Positions 41,127-50,361 of a stretch of DNA of 64,000 bases are shown here, piece after piece. The notes under the pieces are model-generated. The model had not been told where the DNA came from. It was given only the letters and a program-made list of their open reading frames with translations, and did not search any database. How positions within the stretch are numbered: position 1 is the stretch's first letter; each line of letters begins with the position of its first letter. The stretch comes from Rhodococcus jostii RHA1 (lineage in GTDB: Bacteria; Actinomycetota; Actinomycetes; Mycobacteriales; Mycobacteriaceae), in assembly GCF_000014565.1 (NCBI RefSeq), contig NC_008268.1:3596001-3660000 (forward strand), written 5' to 3'. The position numbers and the translations under genes were made by a program.

Positions 41127-41981
41127 GTGGCCTCAGGACCGTCCTCGCAGACTCGCGCACGTGACCTCGATCGGGTCAACGCATGCAGCCAGCTCGACGC
41201 CGCGTACGCCGACGGGCAGCTCGGCGCCGACGAGTACCACGACCGCACCGCCCAGGCCATGTCGGCGAAGACACTCGCCGAGCTGAACCTGCTGATCAGT
41301 GACCTGCAACTGCCGTCGTCGATCACCGCACAGGCACCTGTCCGGACAGCGGGTTCACCCCGCCGGGCGCTGCGGATCGCGGTCGCGTGCGGTGCGGTGA
41401 TCGCGGTCGGCGCGGTCGGTCTCGCGCTCACCGAGCAGGACGGCCCGGACCCCGTCGCCCCACCGGTCCCGGTGCAGGTCGACAAGCCACTGACCCAGCC
41501 GGAAGTCGAGGTGCCCGCGGTCGAACCGATCATCGTGGGCCAGGCGCAGCCCCTCACCCAGGACGGGATCTACGCCCTCTTCGAGCAGTACCGGCAGAAG
41601 TTCGGCGACCTCACCGTCCACGAACTGGGCTTGTACGACGAGTACGCGATCCTGTCGCGGACCGCCCCGGACGCGCCCGACAAGGTCGATCGGTACGACT
41701 TCCGCGGCGGGTTCAAGACGTCGGGGATCCGCACACAGCGCCTCCCCGGAACCGGTGAAGTCGACCTCGCGCAGGTAAACGTGCCGGCACTCGTCGCGCT
41801 CATCGCCGACGCACCCCGGCTGGTCGGAGCCCCGGACGGCACCATCGGGCACGTCCTCCTCGCCGACGGCGGCAAGGGACCGACGATCAACGTGTACGTC
41901 TACGACAAGGCCCAGACCGGCGGCGGCTACCTGCGGGCGACGCTCGGCGGAGACGTGTGGCAGGTGAATCCCGCGAACTAG
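41127..41981 (+). CDS. DUF1707 membrane protein, first of three tandem paralogues
   Basis: The product is 284 residues. The DUF1707 domain (TRARDLDRVNACSQLDAAYA, GQLGADEYHDRT ... ELNLLISDLQ) covers residues 8-62. A basic segment and one membrane helix (LRIAVACGAVIAVGAVGLAL) follow, then an extracytoplasmic domain of about 160 residues with RYDFRGGFKTSG. GTG 41127 is chosen because the paralogues start at the same point. It is divergent from the DUF5318 gene, 88 bases away. Confidence 0.8.
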   Translation: MASGPSSQTRARDLDRVNACSQLDAAYADGQLGADEYHDRTAQAMSAKTLAELNLLISDLQLPSSITAQAPVRTAGSPRRALRIAVACGAVIAVGAVGLALTEQDGPDPVAPPVPVQVDKPLTQPEVEVPAVEPIIVGQAQPLTQDGIYALFEQYRQKFGDLTVHELGLYDEYAILSRTAPDAPDKVDRYDFRGGFKTSGIRTQRLPGTGEVDLAQVNVPALVALIADAPRLVGAPDGTIGHVLLADGGKGPTINVYVYDKAQTGGGYLRATLGGDVWQVNPAN

Positions 41982-41996
41982 CTCTAAGATCCACCC

Positions 41997-42821
41997 GTGG
42001 CCAGCCGATACCCACCGAACACGCGGGCACGCGACGTCGATCGAGCCAACACGTCCGCATTGCTCGACGCCGCGTTCGGCGACGGCCAGATCAACGAGGC
42101 AGAACACCGCGCGATGTCCGAACTCGCCGCGGAGGCGCGCACCCTCGCCGACCTCGAGGTCCTGGTCAGTGACCTGCAGCGACCCGCCGACGCACCACCG
42201 GACGCACGGCCCCCACGCGACACCGCCAAGCACTGGTTCCCGGCGGCCGTCGCCGTCGCCGCAGTGGTGGCGGCCGTCGGCGCCTGCACGCTCGTCGACA
42301 GCGACGACGCGCAGGCCACCGTGACCCCCGTCGCGCAGCAGGTCGATTTCGACTCCGTCCAACCGCTGGTCGTCCCGACGCCGAATCCCGTCACCCCCGA
42401 GGGCATGAAGGTGTTCCTCGACCGGTACCTCGCCAGGTTCGGCGACCTGATCGTCGACGACCTCACCCTCTACGAGGGCGGCCACGCCGGCCTCGAACGC
42501 GCGCTGCCCCTCGAACCGAACCGGATGGTGAGCTACGACTACCGCGGCGGCTTCACGCCGTCGGGAACCCCGACCACCCGGAAGGTCGACACACCCGTGT
42601 TCGACCTGTCGACGCTGAACCTCGACAAGATCGGCGGAACGGTCGTGGGTGCCCCGGTGAGCCTCAACGTCCCCGACGGAGAAGTCAGCCACATCTCGTT
42701 CGAGGCCGACGGCGACGGCCCCACCGTGTCGATCTACGTGACCAACGAATTCAGCGAGAGCGGACACATGGAACTCGCCCCGTCCGGTGAACCACTGAGC
42801 GTCTACCCCTTCGGCCGATAG
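41997..42821 (+). CDS. DUF1707 membrane protein, second paralogue
   Basis: The product is 274 residues with the same layout as its neighbours: DUF1707 (NTRARDVDRANTSALLDAAF ... VLVSDLQ), a membrane helix (FPAAVAVAAVVAAVGACTLV) and an outer domain containing MVSYDYRGGFTPSG. The GTG at 41997 lies 15 bases after the stop of the first copy. The shared YD-RGGF-SG core shows that the outer domains are homologous although overall identity has fallen. Confidence 0.8.
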   Translation: MASRYPPNTRARDVDRANTSALLDAAFGDGQINEAEHRAMSELAAEARTLADLEVLVSDLQRPADAPPDARPPRDTAKHWFPAAVAVAAVVAAVGACTLVDSDDAQATVTPVAQQVDFDSVQPLVVPTPNPVTPEGMKVFLDRYLARFGDLIVDDLTLYEGGHAGLERALPLEPNRMVSYDYRGGFTPSGTPTTRKVDTPVFDLSTLNLDKIGGTVVGAPVSLNVPDGEVSHISFEADGDGPTVSIYVTNEFSESGHMELAPSGEPLSVYPFGR

Positions 42822-42828
42822 GACGCAG

Positions 42829-43620
42829 ATGCCCAGGACCACACTCGCCGGTATCCGCGCACGCGACTCCGACCGCGCCGACGCCTGCGGGATGCTCGAC
42901 GCGGCGCTCGCCGACGGGCAACTGTCCGCGGAGGAGCACGCGTCCCGCACCTCCACGGCAATGCGGGCGAAGACGTTCGACGAACTCGACCGCCTCGTCG
43001 GCGACCTGCAGATCCCCAGCCGCCTCGCGGCCAGCCCCGTCGTGTCCCCGCGACGCCGCAGATCGTCGCGGCGGTGGGTGTACGCCGCGGTCCTCGTCGT
43101 CGCCGCGGCCGCCGTCGGCGGCATCGCCGGGGCCGTCGCGAACAGCGACCTCGGCCCGTCGGAGTCGGTGCCGAACCTGACCACCGGCGCCGGCCTGCAC
43201 TTCTTCCTCGACGAATACCGCGCCGAATACGGCGACACCGTCGCCGACGAACTCGGCCTCTACCCGGCCCACGCCGTCTTCGACCGGCCGACCGTCGGCA
43301 ACGCGCGGCAATCCGACTCCTACCTCTACGACGGCGAATTCGACGACTGGGGCAGCTCGTCCACCCGATCCGACGACGAGAAGTCCTTCGACCTCGGCAC
43401 CGTCGACCAGGTCGCGATCGCACGACTGCTCGCCGGGGCACCTGAAACCCTGCACGTCCCCGACGGCGCGGTGGAGATCGTGTCCTTCCGGTACGAACCC
43501 GGGTCCGACGACGGACCGCCGACCATCTCCATCCACGTGAAGAACGCCGCCGGCCACACCGGACACATGGTCGTCGGATTCGACGGCGAACCGTTCGACA
43601 TCTACCCCTACGAGGGCTGA
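42829..43620 (+). CDS. DUF1707 membrane protein, third paralogue
   Basis: The product is 263 residues: DUF1707 (GIRARDSDRADACGMLDAAL ... RLVGDLQ), an RRRRSSRR stop-transfer segment, a helix (WVYAAVLVVAAAAVGGIAGA) and an outer domain (LHFFLDEYRAEYGDTVADEL, LYDGEFDDWGSS). It begins at ATG 42829, seven bases after the second copy. The RGGF core seen in the first two copies is replaced by DGEF, so it is the most diverged. Confidence 0.8.
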   Translation: MPRTTLAGIRARDSDRADACGMLDAALADGQLSAEEHASRTSTAMRAKTFDELDRLVGDLQIPSRLAASPVVSPRRRRSSRRWVYAAVLVVAAAAVGGIAGAVANSDLGPSESVPNLTTGAGLHFFLDEYRAEYGDTVADELGLYPAHAVFDRPTVGNARQSDSYLYDGEFDDWGSSSTRSDDEKSFDLGTVDQVAIARLLAGAPETLHVPDGAVEIVSFRYEPGSDDGPPTISIHVKNAAGHTGHMVVGFDGEPFDIYPYEG

Positions 43621-43805
43621 GCGTTCGGGGTCGTTGACCGGCGGGTGCCACCGGCCGCCGGCCACCAGGCGTCCCCGGCGCCCGATGTGACATCCGTTCA
43701 GTCAGACGGCACCGGTGTGACATTCGGCGACGCGGCCGGCCACCCGGACCTGTGTTGAAAACCTGTGACGGCTTGTCTCATGTATCGAGCGCGCGTATCC
43801 TCCTA

Positions 43806-43822
43806 TATATCGGTGCGATATA
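43806..43822. promoter_or_regulatory. Palindrome TATATCG-GTG-CGATATA upstream of padR, candidate PadR operator
   Basis: Perfect 7-base arms flank GTG, 48 bases before the padR start. It is AT-rich in a GC-rich genome and overlaps the likely -10. PadR proteins bind AT-rich palindromes over their own promoters, so autoregulation of padR-ino1 is plausible. Confidence 0.5.
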
Positions 43823-43870
43823 GTTTTGAATCGCATCACACGGTTAGGTCGGGCGACTCAGGGGGTGGAC

Positions 43871-44428
43871 GTGCTCGAATTGGCAATTCTCGGGCTGCTC
43901 CACGAGTCACCCATGCACGGATACGAGCTGCGCAAACGGTTGACGGGACTGCTGGGTGCATTTCGCGCCTTTTCGTACGGGTCCCTCTACCCGACGCTCC
44001 GACGCATGCAGGCAGACGGTTTGATCGCCGAGGACGCAGGCCCTCCGGGGACCGTCAAGCGTCGCGCCCGCCGCGTCTACCAGCTCACGCCGATCGGTAA
44101 GGAGCGGTTCAAGGAACTGGTCGCCGACACGGGTCCGCAGAACTACACCGATGACGGATTCGGCGTTCATCTCGCCTTCTTCAGCCGCACTCCCGCAGAG
44201 GCGCGGATGCGGATTCTCGAAGGCAGACGACGCCAGGTCGAGGAGCGTCGTGAGGCGCTTCGAGACGCGATCGGAAAAGCGAGCGGCACGCTGGATCGCT
44301 ACACCAAGCAGCTCCACCAGCTCGGTCTCGAATCCAGTGAGCGTGAAGTGCGCTGGCTCAACGAGCTGATCGCCGCCGAGCAATCGACAGCAACACCTAA
44401 GAAAAAAGGAGAACCCGACCATGGGTGA
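43871..44428 (+). CDS. PadR-family transcriptional regulator
   Basis: The product is 185 residues. The winged helix ([60 protein letters not shown]) is followed by a helical dimerisation domain. It closely follows Rv0047c of M. tuberculosis in sequence as I recall it and in position before ino1. GTG 43871 has GGGGG five bases upstream and matches the mycobacterial start. Its 3' end overlaps ino1 by eight bases. Confidence 0.88.
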   Translation: MLELAILGLLHESPMHGYELRKRLTGLLGAFRAFSYGSLYPTLRRMQADGLIAEDAGPPGTVKRRARRVYQLTPIGKERFKELVADTGPQNYTDDGFGVHLAFFSRTPAEARMRILEGRRRQVEERREALRDAIGKASGTLDRYTKQLHQLGLESSEREVRWLNELIAAEQSTATPKKKGEPDHG

Positions 44429-45506
44429 GAACAGCACCGCGGTGCGCGTGGCCATTGTGGGCGTGGGGAACTGTGCCTCGTCCTTGGTTCAGGGCGTGCA
44501 GTACTACAAGGACGCCGACGAGACGGCGACCGTTCCCGGCCTCATGCACGTCAAGTTCGGCAAGTACCACGTGCGCGACGTCCAGTTCGTCGCCGCGTTC
44601 GACGTCGACGCCAAGAAGGTCGGATTCGACCTGTCCGAGGCCATCTTCGCCAGCGAGAACAACACCATCAAGATCGCCGACGTCCCGCCGGCCGACGTTC
44701 CGGTGTTGCGCGGCCCCACCCTCGACGGCATCGGCAAGTACTACGCCGAGACCATCGAGATCTCCGAGGCCGAGCCCGTCGACGTCGTCAAGGCTCTGAA
44801 GGACGCCAAGGTCGACGTGCTGGTCTCGTACCTGCCCGTGGGTTCCGAGGACGCCGACAAGTTCTACGCCCAGTGCGCCATCGACGCGAATGTCGCGTTC
44901 GTCAACGCTCTGCCCGTGTTCATCGCTTCCGACCCCGAGTGGGCTGCGAAGTTCAAGGACGCCGGCGTCCCGATCGTCGGTGACGACATCAAGTCGCAGG
45001 TCGGCGCCACCATCACCCACCGCGTGATGGCGAAGCTCTTCGAAGACCGCGGCGTGCAGCTCGACCGCACGATGCAGCTGAACGTCGGCGGCAACATGGA
45101 CTTCAAGAACATGCTCGAGCGTGACCGCCTGGAGTCGAAGAAGATCTCCAAGACGCAGGCCGTGACGTCGAACCTGACCCGCGACCTCGGTCCGGGCAAC
45201 GTACACATCGGCCCGTCGGATCACGTCGGCTGGCTCGACGACCGCAAGTGGGCGTATGTCCGCCTCGAGGGGCGCGCCTTCGGTGACGTTCCACTGAACC
45301 TGGAGTACAAGCTCGAGGTCTGGGACTCCCCGAACTCGGCCGGCATCATCATCGACGCCGTCCGCGCAGCCAAGATCGCCAAGGACCGCGGCATCGGTGG
45401 ACCCGTCTACCCGGCGTCCGCGTACCTGATGAAGTCCCCGCCGGTCCAGATGGCGGACGACAAGGCTCGCACCGAGCTCGAGGCGTTCATCATCGACGCG
45501 GAGTAA
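44421..45506 (+). CDS. ino1: Inositol-3-phosphate synthase
   Basis: The product is 361 residues, full length. The NAD-binding motif [17 protein letters not shown] is at residues 8-24; [18 protein letters not shown] and [15 protein letters not shown] line the active site. It converts glucose 6-phosphate to inositol 1-phosphate/3-phosphate, the first step towards mycothiol and phosphatidylinositol lipids. The ATG at 44421 overlaps padR, so both are probably transcribed together under PadR control. The terminator is at 45525-45573. Confidence 0.96.
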   Translation: MGENSTAVRVAIVGVGNCASSLVQGVQYYKDADETATVPGLMHVKFGKYHVRDVQFVAAFDVDAKKVGFDLSEAIFASENNTIKIADVPPADVPVLRGPTLDGIGKYYAETIEISEAEPVDVVKALKDAKVDVLVSYLPVGSEDADKFYAQCAIDANVAFVNALPVFIASDPEWAAKFKDAGVPIVGDDIKSQVGATITHRVMAKLFEDRGVQLDRTMQLNVGGNMDFKNMLERDRLESKKISKTQAVTSNLTRDLGPGNVHIGPSDHVGWLDDRKWAYVRLEGRAFGDVPLNLEYKLEVWDSPNSAGIIIDAVRAAKIAKDRGIGGPVYPASAYLMKSPPVQMADDKARTELEAFIIDAE

Positions 45507-45524
45507 TCCGCGCAGCAGCTCCCG

Positions 45525-45573
45525 GGCGAATGCACCTTTCGTCGTCTTCACGGCGATGAAAGGTGCATTCGCC
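45525..45573 (+). terminator. ino1 terminator hairpin
   Basis: GGCGAATGCACCTTTC (45525-45540) pairs perfectly with GAAAGGTGCATTCGCC (45558-45573) and is followed by TTTGTGTTCGATTTCTT. It begins 19 bases after ino1. Its ends resemble those of the palindrome at 58220-58270. Confidence 0.8.
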
Positions 45574-45640
45574 TTTGTGTTCGATTTCTTGTCAGACCCT
45601 CCCTCTACGGTGACACCCAGGATTCATCGAGGGAGGCGTG

Positions 45641-46891
45641 ATGTCCGACAACACTTTCGATCGAGAGATCGACGACGCCTGGACCGAGCTCCAGGACCGT
45701 CTGACCGGGTACGTGCACGCTATGGAGGACGACGACGAACTGGTGCTGCAGTCGCAGTACGACAGCGTCGACGACGGCCTCGTCGAGACCGCCGCGTGCG
45801 TGCGGTTCTTCGCATGGGCCGGCGACAAGGTGCGGTGCGAGGTGCCGTCCAACCGCTTCCTGCACCCGGCGCGGGCACTCACCGCCGAGGAGCACGATCG
45901 GCTGATCGAGCTCGGCTGGAACCGCCCCGACCTGTGCGAGCACGTCGACGAGGGCAACGGTTCCGCGTCGTACTACCTCGACGCCGACCGGGAGGACGCC
46001 CACCTGCTGGCGTCGATGACGGTCACCGTGTTCCGGGAGATCTGGGACCTTCTGCATCCCTCGTTCCTGAAGGCGATCACCGGTGGCCGAGGCGAGACCC
46101 CGGAGTTCGGCTCTGCTGACGTCCCGGCCCAGCTACGCGACGGCGCCGGTTTGCGCGACCGTGTCGACGCCGCGGTCGAATCGATGCTCGAGCAGGCACC
46201 GGGCAAGGACGCGGACGGCGACATCCTCGTGTGGGTCGGCGACCTCCCGACGTATGTGCGGGTGATCGAGGAGGACGCCCGCGTCGAAGTGTTCGCCCGC
46301 GTGGTCCACACGATCAGCGATCGCACACGCAGCGCGGAGGCGCTCGCCGACCTCAATCGCGAGTGGCCCGACATCAAGTTCCTGCTCGTCGTCGACAACG
46401 TGGTCGCCGTCATGCGCGTCGACGGGTCACCGTTCGTCGCGGATCATCTGGTGTCGGTGTTCCGGATGTTCGAGCGTTTCGTGGACACCGTCGACGACGC
46501 GTTCGCCGAAAAGCTCGGTGGCAAACTCAATTCCACACCCGGCGCCACGTCCTCGTACGCCGAGCACGAGTGCGAGGACGATTTCCCCGCCGCGCTCGTG
46601 ACCCTGATCCACCTCGACTCCGAGAGCGGGCTCGACCCGGACGACGTGGCCGAGATCTGCGGACGCGACCGCGACACCATCCTCGAGTTCCTCCGGCTCT
46701 GCACCGAGCAGGAGATCGAGTGGCGCCACAACGCGGAACTCGCCCGCGACGAGGAGCCCGAAGAGGCCGACATGTGCGAGGACGAGGCGAGGGCCTGGGC
46801 CAAGACGAAGGAAAGCCTCCGCGCCGCGCTGCGGGTTGTGGTGCTGCCGAACAGGACTCCGCCACGCGGCGGGATTCAGAACCTCGGCTAA
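45641..46891 (+). CDS. TY-Chap/YbjN-type chaperone-like protein
   Basis: The product is 416 residues. An N-terminal YbjN-like part (DDGLVETAACVRFFAWAGDK, EEHDRLIELGWNRPD, ASMTVTVFREIWDLLHPSF) is followed by a central TY-Chap-like part (DILVWVGDLPTYVRVIEEDA, FARVVHTISDR, EALADLNREWPDIKFLLVVD) and a helical acidic C-terminus. Related actinobacterial proteins are annotated as T3SS/YbjN peptide-binding chaperones; the role is unknown. The ATG at 45641 follows GGGAGG. Its TAA shares CTAA with the stop of the convergent PBP gene. Confidence 0.7.
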   Translation: MSDNTFDREIDDAWTELQDRLTGYVHAMEDDDELVLQSQYDSVDDGLVETAACVRFFAWAGDKVRCEVPSNRFLHPARALTAEEHDRLIELGWNRPDLCEHVDEGNGSASYYLDADREDAHLLASMTVTVFREIWDLLHPSFLKAITGGRGETPEFGSADVPAQLRDGAGLRDRVDAAVESMLEQAPGKDADGDILVWVGDLPTYVRVIEEDARVEVFARVVHTISDRTRSAEALADLNREWPDIKFLLVVDNVVAVMRVDGSPFVADHLVSVFRMFERFVDTVDDAFAEKLGGKLNSTPGATSSYAEHECEDDFPAALVTLIHLDSESGLDPDDVAEICGRDRDTILEFLRLCTEQEIEWRHNAELARDEEPEEADMCEDEARAWAKTKESLRAALRVVVLPNRTPPRGGIQNLG

Positions 46892-49110
46892 CCGGGCAGC
46901 GGGATGATGACGCCCGGGAGGATTTCGATCTGGGTCGGCGCCGGGACGGGCGCGGGCACCGGCGGGACGGGCGGGACCGGGACGGCCGCCGGGGGCGGAA
47001 CCTCGACGGGTGCGGGGGTGGGGGCACCGGGCGGCGGGACTACCCCGCTGGTGCCGGTTCCCGTTCCGTCGCCGCTGGTTTGGCCGGACCACGTAGGCAC
47101 CCCGGCTTGGCCGCCGATCGGGTCGGGCCACGGGAAGTCTTCCCAATCGGTGTCTTCGAGGGCGCCGTCCATCGTGTCTTTCCAGATGTCGGACGGCAGA
47201 CCCGAACCGTAGACCAGTCCGCCCCAGCTGTTGTTGATGGCGGTGGCGTCGGCCTTGCCGATCCACACCGCCGTCGCCAGCGACGGCGTGTAACCGACCA
47301 TCCAGGCGTCCTTGTTCTCGCCGGTGTCCCCGAGCTGAGCCGTGCCGGTCTTCGCCGCGGACGGGCGTCCCCCCGCCAGGGCGTGGCCCCGCGAGTAGGA
47401 GGCGATCGGCATCAGTGCCTGGCTGATGTTGTCGGCCACCGCGGCATCGAGCCGACGCTCACCCGGGCTCGGCGCACGGTCCAGGAGCACGACGCCGTCG
47501 GCGGTCACGACCCGCTGCACGAAGTACGGCTGGTGGTAGATGCCCGACGCCGCGAGCGTCGCGTACGCGGACGCCATGTCGATCGGCCGCGACAGGTACT
47601 GGCCGAGAACGATGCCACCCTCGGGTTCGCCGCCGTTCTCGCTGAGCGTCTTGCCCTGCACCCCGGGGATGAACTCCGGGATCCCCGCCTTGTGGGCGGC
47701 GTCGGCGATGGCCTGCGGACCGTTGTCCAGCGACATCATCAACCGGTAGAAGCTCGTGTTCAGCGACCGCTTCGTCGCCTCGGCGATGGTGCACGTGCCG
47801 CAGGACTCGCCCTCGACGTTGCCGATCTGCACGCTGCCGACCGTCAGCGGAGCACTGCTGAAGCGGGCGGAGAGGGGGATGCCCTGCTCCAGCGCGGCGG
47901 CCAGGCCGAACACCTTGAACGACGACCCCGTCTGCAACGGCGCCTGGGCGTAGTCGAAGCCGGCGCCGTCCTCGCCGCCGTAGTACGCGCGCACACCGCC
48001 GGTGCGGGGATCGATCGACACGACCGCGGTCCGCAACCCCGGATCCTCCCCTTCGAGGTTGTCGTGGACGGCCTCGATCGCGGACTGCTGCGCCCGCGGG
48101 TCGATCGTGGTGGTGATCTGCAGACCCTCGGTGTTGAGGGTCTGCTCGGAGATCCCCGCATCCGACAGCTCGCGCAGCACCTGGTTGCGGATCAGGCCGT
48201 CGGGGCCCGGCGCGGAGTTGGCGTCGGTGGGGCGGTTGGACGGCGCGGTGATCGGGAATTCCGCTGCACTGCGGTCCTGCTGACCGAGCACGCCCATCGC
48301 GACCATGCCGTCGAGGACGTAGTTCCACCGGGCCTGCAGCTGGTCGAGGTTGGCCTCGGGGTCGAGGTAGGACGGGCTCTGGATCACGGAGGCGAGCACC
48401 GCGCCCTCGGCCACCGACAGGTCGCCGACCGGCTTGTCGAAGTAGGCGCGCGACGCCGCCTCGATGCCGTACGCGCCGCGGCCGAAGTAGATGGTGTTCA
48501 GATAGGCGGCGAGGATCTCGTCCTTGGACCACTCGCGGGCCATCTTGGTGGAGATCACGAGTTCCCGCATCTTGCGGTACACGTTCCGGTCCGCGCCGAC
48601 CAGCACGTTCTTGACGTACTGCTGTGTGATCGTCGACCCGCCGCCCGCGCTGTCCTTGCCGAGGACGTTGTCGCGGGCGGCACGCATGAAGCCGGTGACG
48701 GAGAAGCCGGGGTTGGAGTAGAAGTTGCGGTCCTCCGCCGACAGGACGGCGTCGCGGACGTGCTGGGGAATGGCGTCGAGCGCGATCTCGGTGCGGTTGC
48801 CCTCGGGCGGGATCACCTTGGTCAGCTCGGTGGTGCCGTCGGCGGCGAAGACGGTGGCCACCTGGTTGGTCTTCATGTCCGACGGGCGCGGGACCTCGGC
48901 GCGGACGTAACTGACCAGGAAGACGACGAGCGGGATGACCAGCAGCAATGCGATCACGACCAGGCTCACCCGGCGGACCGTGCGCCACCGGTTGCGCTTC
49001 TTCGTCCCGTCCGGTGATGGAGTGGTCGTGTCAGCCGAACCGTCGTCTACGGGCGGTGTACCCCCCGGTTCGGAGGCATGGTTGCCCGTCGCGTCGTTGC
49101 CAGAACTCAC
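46888..49110 (-). CDS. Class A penicillin-binding protein, second PonA-type copy
   Basis: The product is 740 residues, closely similar to PonA1 at 37931 through the GT51 domain (catalytic Glu in SAEDRNFYSNPG) and the transpeptidase domain (GSSFKVF, SLNTSF, KTGTAQ). It lacks the long Pro/Arg-rich N-terminus; its cytoplasmic part is 40 residues and acidic. A membrane helix (VSLVVIALLLVIPLVVFLVS) follows. The C-terminus is Pro/Ala/Val-rich. GTG 49110 has GGGAGGG five bases upstream and mirrors the PonA1 start (VSS). It is probably a duplicate with a specialised role. Confidence 0.93.
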   Translation of the reverse strand: MSSGNDATGNHASEPGGTPPVDDGSADTTTPSPDGTKKRNRWRTVRRVSLVVIALLLVIPLVVFLVSYVRAEVPRPSDMKTNQVATVFAADGTTELTKVIPPEGNRTEIALDAIPQHVRDAVLSAEDRNFYSNPGFSVTGFMRAARDNVLGKDSAGGGSTITQQYVKNVLVGADRNVYRKMRELVISTKMAREWSKDEILAAYLNTIYFGRGAYGIEAASRAYFDKPVGDLSVAEGAVLASVIQSPSYLDPEANLDQLQARWNYVLDGMVAMGVLGQQDRSAAEFPITAPSNRPTDANSAPGPDGLIRNQVLRELSDAGISEQTLNTEGLQITTTIDPRAQQSAIEAVHDNLEGEDPGLRTAVVSIDPRTGGVRAYYGGEDGAGFDYAQAPLQTGSSFKVFGLAAALEQGIPLSARFSSAPLTVGSVQIGNVEGESCGTCTIAEATKRSLNTSFYRLMMSLDNGPQAIADAAHKAGIPEFIPGVQGKTLSENGGEPEGGIVLGQYLSRPIDMASAYATLAASGIYHQPYFVQRVVTADGVVLLDRAPSPGERRLDAAVADNISQALMPIASYSRGHALAGGRPSAAKTGTAQLGDTGENKDAWMVGYTPSLATAVWIGKADATAINNSWGGLVYGSGLPSDIWKDTMDGALEDTDWEDFPWPDPIGGQAGVPTWSGQTSGDGTGTGTSGVVPPPGAPTPAPVEVPPPAAVPVPPVPPVPAPVPAPTQIEILPGVIIPLPG

Positions 49111-49242
49111 TTCCACCCTCCCGGTCAGTTATCCGGTCACGGAGGATCATCGCACCCACCGGTACGTATGTTATGTGAAGGGCCTCGAGTGTGACGCGCG
49201 CCGCGCTAACGCTCAGCAAATATCCATACCGACCGTACTGTT

Positions 49243-49434
49243 TCAGCGCACCCGATTCCGGGCTACGATCGCCAGCCCCGACAGCACCAGGCAGCCGAGC
49301 AACACCAGCGCGGGGGTGACGCCGGGGTCGCCGCGGACGACCTCGACGACCGCGGCGATGAACGCCATCACCGTGAAGAACCCGAGGATGCCGATCAGAA
49401 CCTCGAGCCGCTGCCTCTTCGCCACCGGATGCAT
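49243..49434 (-). CDS. Small two-helix membrane protein
   Basis: The product is 63 residues: a short basic N-terminus (HPVAKRQRLE), helix VLIGILGFFTVMAFIAAVVE, a short loop and helix ALVLLGCLVLSGLAIVA, ending NRVR. The ATG at 49434 has GGGAAAGG eight bases upstream; GTG 49443 is also in frame. It precedes the end of the sugar transporter operon on the same strand and is separated from it by 24 bases. No family is recognised. Confidence 0.6.
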   Translation of the reverse strand: MHPVAKRQRLEVLIGILGFFTVMAFIAAVVEVVRGDPGVTPALVLLGCLVLSGLAIVARNRVR

Positions 49435-49467
49435 GACCGACACCTTTCCCCTCGCTCCGCTCGACCG

Positions 49468-50361
49468 TTAACTCTTCACGCCGCCGGCCGTCAGGCCCGA
49501 CACGATGCGACGCTGGAACAGCAGCACCATGATCACCAGCGGAATGGTGACGATCGTGCCCGCCGCCATGATCGCCGCGTATGGCACGACGTGCGGGTCG
49601 TTGCCGGAGAACCGGGCGATCGCGACCGTGACCGGTTCGGTGGCGTCGCTGGAGAGCTGGCTGGCGAGCAGGTACTCGTTGACGGTCGCGATGAACGCGA
49701 GGATGGCGGTGGTGAACAGGGCGGGCGCCGCGAGCGGCAACATCACCAGCCGGAACGCCTGACCGCGGCTGGCGCCGTCGATCCGGGCCGCCTCCTCGAG
49801 CTCCCAGGGGAGTTCCTTGAAGAACGACGTCAGCGTGTAGATGGTGAGCGGCAGGACGAACGAGATGTTCGGGATGATCATCGCCTGGTAGGTGCCGATC
49901 CAGCCGATGTTCGTGAACAGCTGGAACAGCGGGGTGACGAGGGCGACGACGGGGAACATCGACGCGCCGAGCACGATGCCGACCACCACGTACTTGAACC
50001 GGAACTCGATGCGGGCCAGCGCGTAGGCGGTGAAGATGCCGACGGCGAGGGCGACAACGGTGGTGATTCCGCCGATGATCATGCTGTTGACGACGGCCCG
50101 GGTGAAGTTGTTGCCGCTGCTCGTCGACAGGGCGTTCTGGAAGTTCTCGAGCGTGACGTGCGTGGGCCAGGGTGTGGTGTCGAACGTGTAGTCGGGGTCG
50201 CGGAACGCCGTCACCATCATCCAGTAGAACGGGGCGAGCCCCCAGACGAGGATGATCGCGACACCGATGTAGATGCGGGAGTTCTTGAAAGCGAACCGCT
50301 TCGAACGGTTGCGGCGGACGGGCCTGCTCGGGAGTTCGAGCTCCGGGGCGCGATGGGTCAC
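49468..50361 (-). CDS. Sugar ABC transporter permease, SugB-type
   Basis: The product is 297 residues with six membrane helices and the binding-protein-dependent permease EAA motif (ELEEAARIDGASRGQAFRLV). It starts at GTG 50361, which overlaps the stop of the other permease (GTGA). Together with the genes upstream it forms an importer of the trehalose/maltose class. It is the last gene of the operon. Confidence 0.88.
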   Translation of the reverse strand: MTHRAPELELPSRPVRRNRSKRFAFKNSRIYIGVAIILVWGLAPFYWMMVTAFRDPDYTFDTTPWPTHVTLENFQNALSTSSGNNFTRAVVNSMIIGGITTVVALAVGIFTAYALARIEFRFKYVVVGIVLGASMFPVVALVTPLFQLFTNIGWIGTYQAMIIPNISFVLPLTIYTLTSFFKELPWELEEAARIDGASRGQAFRLVMLPLAAPALFTTAILAFIATVNEYLLASQLSSDATEPVTVAIARFSGNDPHVVPYAAIMAAGTIVTIPLVIMVLLFQRRIVSGLTAGGVKS

